Shown piece by piece: positions 60,211 through 64,000 of a stretch of DNA of 64,000 nt. The translations under genes were made by a program, and so were the position numbers. Positions within the stretch are counted from its first letter, which is position 1; each line of letters starts with the position of its first letter. Origin of the DNA: Halorarum halophilum (GTDB lineage Archaea; Halobacteriota; Halobacteria; Halobacteriales; Haloferacaceae); the NCBI RefSeq assembly GCF_013401515.1, contig NZ_CP058529.1:2170001-2234000 (forward strand). The letters are read 5' to 3'. The notes below the pieces were generated by a model. That model was not told where the DNA came from. It did not search any database and saw only the letters and a list, made by a program, of their open reading frames with translations.

Positions 60211-60242
60211 TCGAGGCCTCGCTATCGCTCGACCTCGCGCTC
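60211..60242 (+). repeat. 32-base direct repeat, copy 1 (intergenic)
   Basis: Identical to 60284-60315 at 31 of 32 positions. It lies just outside the 3' end of the DUF5807-type gene and repeats its last codons on the minus strand. Confidence 0.6.
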
Positions 60243-60283
60243 TCCTCGAGATGGCGGTTCGCCCAAGAGCTCCCCGCCGTTCA

Positions 60284-60315
60284 TCGAGGCCTCGCTATCG
60301 CTCGGCCTCGCGCTC
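60284..60315 (+). repeat. 32-base direct repeat, copy 2 (3' end of the DUF5807-type gene)
   Basis: Contains the last six codons and the stop of the minus-strand gene at 60295-60741. The distance to copy 1 is 73 bases. Confidence 0.6.
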
Positions 60316-60741
60316 CCCCATCACCCACTTCCGGGAGAAGTTCGTCCCGCACGCGCAGTGGGCGTACGCGTGCATCACGTCGCCCTCCTCGTATAGTCCG
60401 CCGACGCCCTCGTTCTGCTCCTCGGCGAAGGCGAACACGAACTCGACCTCGTGCTCCTCGTCGGGTTTCTCGTCCCGTGCCGGACAATCGCCGCCGCCGA
60501 GGTTCGGGTCGATCGGCCCCTCCTCGTCCATCGCTCGGCGGGCGAAGTCCATCGGGTCCATGCCGGTGCCGGAGGCGAACGCCTTGCGCCCCTCGTCGCC
60601 GGGGACGACGAGAACGACGCCGTCCTCCACGGCCTCGCCCATGTTGGCGATCTTCCCCTGCGAGTCGAGGAACTCGTGCGTGAGGAAGATGGCGACGTCG
60701 TCGAGTCGCTCGCCCGCGAGGAACTCGTCGAGTTTGCTCAT
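60295..60741 (-). CDS. Haloarchaeal conserved protein (probable DUF5807)
   Basis: A 148-residue protein. Conserved parts: MSKLDEFLAGERLDDVAIFLTHEFLDSQG, VVLVVPGDEGRKAFASGTGMDPMDFARRAM, HEVEFVFAFAEEQNEGVGGLY and the Cys motif YAHCACGTNFS. From memory DUF5807, function unknown. The last residues (EREAER) lie in a 32-base repeat that recurs right after the stop. Confidence 0.75.
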   Translation of the reverse strand: MSKLDEFLAGERLDDVAIFLTHEFLDSQGKIANMGEAVEDGVVLVVPGDEGRKAFASGTGMDPMDFARRAMDEEGPIDPNLGGGDCPARDEKPDEEHEVEFVFAFAEEQNEGVGGLYEEGDVMHAYAHCACGTNFSRKWVMGEREAER

Positions 60742-61270
60742 ACACCGAGTGGCGGGTGTAGGGATAAAAGAGCTGTTCGTCGGAATCCCGTCCGGTCATG
60801 TGTGGGTCGGCCGTCTACGGGACTGCAGAGACCTCGAAAGCCCCACTTTGGGAAGGTCGGCCGAGCGTCGCGAGCCGCCTACCGAGTGTGCACGTAGTCG
60901 GTAGTCCGCAGTGACGGTCGCCCCGGAAGTTCGGTCGAGCGTGTTCTGGCGGATGGCGCGCGTGACGGCGAGCCCGAAGGGCGTAGCCGACGCGCGCGAG
61001 GGATGAGCATCGCAGCGCGACTGCAGGGAGCGCGAGAAGCGCAAGAGGCTGGGGAGGGAGAGGTCGCGGTGCGGTCGGGTCGGACTGAAAGGGGCCGCGG
61101 CGGTCGGCGAATGCGCGACTGTCAAGCACCACAGCGACCGGAGGGAGCGAGAAGCGCAGCAGTCGCACCGAGTCGAGCGTCGCGGGAGCTTTCTGGCCGA
61201 TCGTCACCCCGTTACCAGCAGTTGAACCGCTCTACTCCAGACGACACCGCCGCACACAGCAACGAAGGAA
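60742..61270. other. Repeat-bearing intergenic region
   Basis: About 530 bases, GC-rich, no protein-like frame. It contains the second hairpin element (60948-61007) and further short inverted sequences such as GCCCC...GGG near 60840-60860. It may carry a small RNA, but no promoter of convincing quality is visible. Confidence 0.4.
60948..61007. repeat. Dispersed hairpin element, copy 2
   Basis: GCGCGCGT pairs with ACGCGCGC (eight bases) around an inner GCCC-GAA-GGGC hairpin, followed by GAGGGATGAG. Close match to 55891-55949; the inner loop differs (GAA against GGA) while the stem is kept. Confidence 0.6.
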
Positions 61271-61705
61271 CTACTCGTCGCCCAGCAGCGAATCCGCGAT
61301 GTTCTGCAGGCTCTCGTTCGGCCGCCCGGTCACCTCGTACACGACGCGCTCGCCGGGCACCCGGACGCCGTAGAGATACCCGGGGTCCACCTCGTCGAAC
61401 TCGACCGCGTCGTCCGCCTCGCGGTCGTGTTCGCGGCACCACTCGACGAGCCGGTTCTCTCCGTCGCCGGGCTGACGCGCCAGCCGCCGGTTGTCGTACG
61501 CCCCGCGGATCAGGCGACCGCTTGCGTCGCCCTCGACCCGGGCGTGGCGTGACTCGCCGTCGAGCACGAGCCGGATCTCGTCGCCCGCCTCGAGGTCCGC
61601 CTCGTCGGGGACGCGGAGACACGGGAGGCGGGTTCCCCCCGAACGCGCGAGGTGGGCGCGGAGGGAGGTGACGGCCGCGGCGTCGCTGGCGACTCTGTCG
61701 GACAT
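61271..61705 (-). CDS. Haloarchaeal conserved protein (possibly DUF7112)
   Basis: A 144-residue protein. Conserved parts: GGTRLPCLRVPDEADLEAGDEIRLVLDGESRHARV, IRGAYDNRRLAR, GENRLVEW and YLYGVRVPGERVVYEV. It looks like a small beta-barrel domain. I associate it with DUF7112 but am unsure. It begins 15 bases after the S6e stop, so it is probably in one operon with the ribosomal protein gene. Confidence 0.65.
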   Translation of the reverse strand: MSDRVASDAAAVTSLRAHLARSGGTRLPCLRVPDEADLEAGDEIRLVLDGESRHARVEGDASGRLIRGAYDNRRLARQPGDGENRLVEWCREHDREADDAVEFDEVDPGYLYGVRVPGERVVYEVTGRPNESLQNIADSLLGDE

Positions 61706-61721
61706 GGGAGCGAAGAAGGCG

Positions 61722-62336
61722 TTACTCCTCGTCGTCCTCGGCTTCCTCGTCCGATTCGGCCGCTTCTTCCGCGGCTTCGTCTTCCTCCTCGTCCGCCTCG
61801 TCTTCGGCTTCCGCTTCTTCCTCCTCGTCGGCTTCGTCGGCCTCGTCGGCCTCCTCAGCCTCCTGGGATTCCTCGGATTCCTCGGCCTCGTCCACGTCCT
61901 CCTCCTCGACCGCGTCGGCCTCTTCGACGTCCTCCTCGACCGCGTCGGCCTCTTCGACGTCCTCCTCGACCTCCTCGGCGCCGCCCTCGAACGTGCCGTC
62001 GACGAGGTGGGCGTTGATCTGGACGGTCTCCTCGGAGACCTGGCGGCCGCGGACGGTGACGCGCTTGCGCTCGCCGTCGCGGGACGGCTCGTAGCCGACG
62101 CCGCCGTCGAGGAGCAGTTCCTTCAGGGCCGCGCCGGGCACGTCCTCGCGCATCGGCCGGCCGGCCTTGTCAGACCCGCCGGTGAGTTCGAGCGTCATGC
62201 CGTCGGCGTCGACGACCGTGCCGTCGACCTCGTCGCCGATGTCGAGCCCGAGAAATCGGTTCGCGTCCTGTCCGTCCACGTCGAACTGCCGGGTGTCGCC
62301 GGCCGAGTCGCCGACGACGACTTTGAATTCAGCCAT
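61722..62336 (-). CDS. rps6e: Ribosomal protein S6e with a long acidic tail
   Basis: A 204-residue protein. Residues 1-130 are the S6e domain ([86 protein letters not shown]). The last 70 or so residues are almost only Glu, Asp and Ala, with a duplicated ten-residue block encoded by a perfect 30-base tandem repeat (61901-61960). Archaeal S6e usually ends near residue 125-140, so the tail is extra. The start follows the common MAEFKVV opening. Confidence 0.93.
   Translation of the reverse strand: MAEFKVVVGDSAGDTRQFDVDGQDANRFLGLDIGDEVDGTVVDADGMTLELTGGSDKAGRPMREDVPGAALKELLLDGGVGYEPSRDGERKRVTVRGRQVSEETVQINAHLVDGTFEGGAEEVEEDVEEADAVEEDVEEADAVEEEDVDEAEESEESQEAEEADEADEADEEEEAEAEDEADEEEDEAAEEAAESDEEAEDDEE
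61901..61960 (+). repeat. Perfect 30-base tandem repeat inside rps6e
   Basis: 61901-61930 is repeated without change at 61931-61960, and ten more bases of a third unit follow. It encodes the ten-residue block [10 protein letters not shown] twice in the acidic tail of S6e. Confidence 0.85.
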
Positions 62337-62470
62337 TACGGGAACGAACTCGGCGGTTGGAGAAAAGAGCGTCGAAAGCGAGGCCGAGCGAGAGGAAGCG
62401 GTGGGGCCGTGAGAACGACCCGACGAGGCCGGCGGGTCCACCGGCCAGAACCGTCAAGCTGCCTGCACCG

Positions 62471-63295
62471 TCAGGCCGCCTGCGCCGGAACCGCCTGCGG
62501 CGCGCCGCGGTAAGTGCCGACGCCGACCTCCTCCTCGCCGTCCGCGGCGATCCAGCCGGGTCCGTCGCCCACTACGACGGTCCGGGTGGATTGCCGGAAC
62601 AAGGTCCCCGTCCAGCCGCCGGCGAACCACTCGTTGTACCCCTCGTACGTGACGAGCACGTCGAGGGTCGCGTTCGCCGGCGCGTCGTACGAGAGGTACA
62701 TCCAGGAGCCGAACCGGCGGCAGGCCTGCCCCTCCGTCGTCGGACCGTCGCAGGGCGTCTCCGTCGCGTTCAGGCGCGGCTGGAGCGTCGGCTCGTTCCC
62801 GACTGGCGACCGGGTGTCGATCGGCTCCTCGCTCGCCCACTCGACCGACACCAGGTAGTAGTCGAGCGACCGGATCGGCGTTCCCGTCGGCGTCTCGCCC
62901 CGTGTCGGCGTCCCCGCGCCGGGTTCGAGGCTTCGCGGCGGCTGCCGTTCGTAGTACGTCGGCGCCAGTTCTGGGAACGAGAGCGCGAGCATCGGGCCGG
63001 CGCTCGTGTCCTCCACTGCGAACGACCACCCGGGCGGCGCGTCCGTCACGCCGGGCGATCCGCCGACGAGCGCGTCGCCGGCAGGGCTGCTCCCGTTCTC
63101 GACCGGCAGCGGGAGGTAGAGCGTGACGTTCGTGAGCGTCTCGTCCGGTTGGATGTACGTCCGGTACTCGTACGTGTGGGTGTACGAGTCAGGGATCGGC
63201 CGCGTGAACTGGTAGAAGCCGACCGCGACGACACCGACGAGGAGGACGAGCACGACGGCGACCGCGACCAGGGCGATCTCGAGGCGACGGTCCAT
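62471..63295 (-). CDS. Membrane-anchored exported protein, unknown function
   Basis: A 274-residue protein with one N-terminal membrane helix (residues about 8-30) and a beta-rich exported part with FYQFTRPIPDSYTHTYEYRTYIQPDETLTNVTLYLPLP, a Cys pair (TPCDGP and GQACRRF) and DVLVTYEGYNEWFAGGW. No family recognised. ATG 63295 starts directly before the membrane helix; a frame start five codons upstream is possible. Confidence 0.65.
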   Translation of the reverse strand: MDRRLEIALVAVAVVLVLLVGVVAVGFYQFTRPIPDSYTHTYEYRTYIQPDETLTNVTLYLPLPVENGSSPAGDALVGGSPGVTDAPPGWSFAVEDTSAGPMLALSFPELAPTYYERQPPRSLEPGAGTPTRGETPTGTPIRSLDYYLVSVEWASEEPIDTRSPVGNEPTLQPRLNATETPCDGPTTEGQACRRFGSWMYLSYDAPANATLDVLVTYEGYNEWFAGGWTGTLFRQSTRTVVVGDGPGWIAADGEEEVGVGTYRGAPQAVPAQAA

Positions 63296-63368
63296 CGACG
63301 GCACGGACACGGGGGAGCAGCAAAAAGGCGGTCGTCGCGGAAGGGTGACGGACCGCCCGACGGGGCGG

Positions 63369-64000
63369 TCAGTCGAGTCGGACCGGATCGGCCGCCGGTC
63401 GGATCGAGACCCGGACCTTGTCGCCGACGGCGAACGCGGGGTCGCCGCTCTCGGGACGGGTTACCAACTTGGCGCCCCACGCCGGGCCGCGGGACGCGAA
63501 CAGCGAGAGCCCGGTGACCCGCTCGCCGTTCGCCAGCACGGCCACGTCGCCCCACGCGACGTCCCGACCCGTCGCAGTGCCGACGCGTTCGCCCAGCAGT
63601 TCGACCGTCGCCGGTCCCGCCCCCTCTGGCGACCCGAACAGCCCGCCGGCGCCGTAGTGGGCCAGCCCGCCGTCCAGGGGTGTACCCGCGTCGGACGCCA
63701 GCGCGGCGTAGCCGTCGCCGGGGTGGGCCGGCGAATCCAGGAGCGCGTAGCTGTCGCCCGTCTCGACGACCGTCCCCGTCCCGTCCCAGTCGAGCGGACG
63801 GACGGGCACGTCCACGTCGATCGGGAGCGACCCGGAGGCGCGGTAGGGGTTCCGGTCGGCGTCGCGGAACTCGAGGTGGACGTGGTCGTCGACCCAGCGG
63901 CCGAAGAACCCGGAGCGGACCATCCGGCCCAGCGAGTCGCCGACTGCGACCCGGTCGCCCGGTTCGACGGTGGGGTCGACGTGGAGGATTCGGGCCACGT
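63369..64000 (-). CDS. M23-like domain protein (5' end outside window)
   Basis: About 210 residues are visible; the frame is open at the window edge, so the gene starts beyond it. The segment VDPTVEPGDRVAVGDSLGRMVRSGFFGRWVDDHVHLEFRD matches the lysostaphin-type M23 core, with the HVHLEFR motif, but haloarchaea lack murein, so it is probably a non-peptidase or lipoyl-like relative. The C-terminal part holds beta-rich segments (WGDVAVLANGERVTGLSLF, GAKLVTRPESGDPAFAVGDKVRVSIRP). Confidence 0.6.
   Translation of the reverse strand, partial: VARILHVDPTVEPGDRVAVGDSLGRMVRSGFFGRWVDDHVHLEFRDADRNPYRASGSLPIDVDVPVRPLDWDGTGTVVETGDSYALLDSPAHPGDGYAALASDAGTPLDGGLAHYGAGGLFGSPEGAGPATVELLGERVGTATGRDVAWGDVAVLANGERVTGLSLFASRGPAWGAKLVTRPESGDPAFAVGDKVRVSIRPAADPVRLD

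Noticed and set aside
60742-61270. tRNA or other classical RNA gene
   Set aside because: No T-loop GGTTCGAATCC-type sequence or cloverleaf is found; only hairpin repeats.

Overview
The window is chromosomal DNA of an extremely halophilic archaeon (class Halobacteria). The evidence is very GC-rich coding sequence, a strongly acidic proteome, TATA-type promoters about 25 bases upstream of leaderless ATGs, Tat/lipobox secretion signals, an archaeal-type S6e and aIF1, F420/methanopterin enzymes (CofE, Mer), and many protein families known only from haloarchaea (probable DUF5787, DUF5789, DUF5807, DUF5809 and DUF5810 members). I cannot assign a genus with confidence. No tRNA, rRNA or CRISPR array was found.

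Layout. 1-7120: an Agl23-like membrane protein (cut by the window edge), an AAA ATPase with a His-rich tail, a PhnP-like hydrolase, then an overlapping pair of secreted beta-propeller enzymes (PQQ-type sugar dehydrogenase and arylsulfotransferase-like). 7175-13994: mutS-mutL with small haloarchaeal genes. 14075-22415: the F420 pair cofE-mer, an ABC exporter, a DJ-1/PfpI protein, two tandem beta-propeller lipoproteins and an unknown lipoprotein. 22895-24115: a Nudix/eIF2B-like fusion. 24213-38221: a catabolic gene cluster that I read as ectoine degradation. 38952-44055: accessory genes, including an AT-richer island of about 2.3 kb between two 41-base direct repeats, and a Tat peptide/beta-helix pair. 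44141-53091: threonine synthase, a degenerate Eco57I-type methyltransferase, the MoxR-DUF58-transglutaminase operon and aIF1. 53236-64000: a secreted gluzincin, rhodanese, Nudix, DUF5809/DUF5810, UspA, DHH phosphoesterase, S6e and other housekeeping or conserved genes.

The most interesting system is at 24213-38221. The first gene has the diagnostic features of ectoine hydrolase DoeA/EutD: an M24 fold whose metal-binding Asp pair is replaced by Glu and Pro, plus a GYDGWSFYVHQ motif. Around it lie two M20 amidohydrolases (candidate N-acetyl-diaminobutyrate deacetylases), a class III transaminase with the FGGPTGSDA signature of diaminobutyrate transaminases, a second class III transaminase, a threonine-dehydratase-like enzyme (EutB-like), a D-2-hydroxyacid dehydrogenase, RidA and a BCCT osmolyte transporter. 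The proposed flow is uptake, ring opening, deacetylation, then transamination to aspartate semialdehyde. No semialdehyde dehydrogenase and none of the regulators known from bacteria (EnuR, DoeX) are present.

Five promoters in this cluster, and none seen elsewhere in the window, carry the same palindrome, TAYAC-N7-GTRTA. It overlaps the start codon of two genes and lies upstream of the TATA box in the others. One of the genes with the overlapping site encodes a 215-residue haloarchaeal protein of unknown function, which is the best candidate for a new local regulator.
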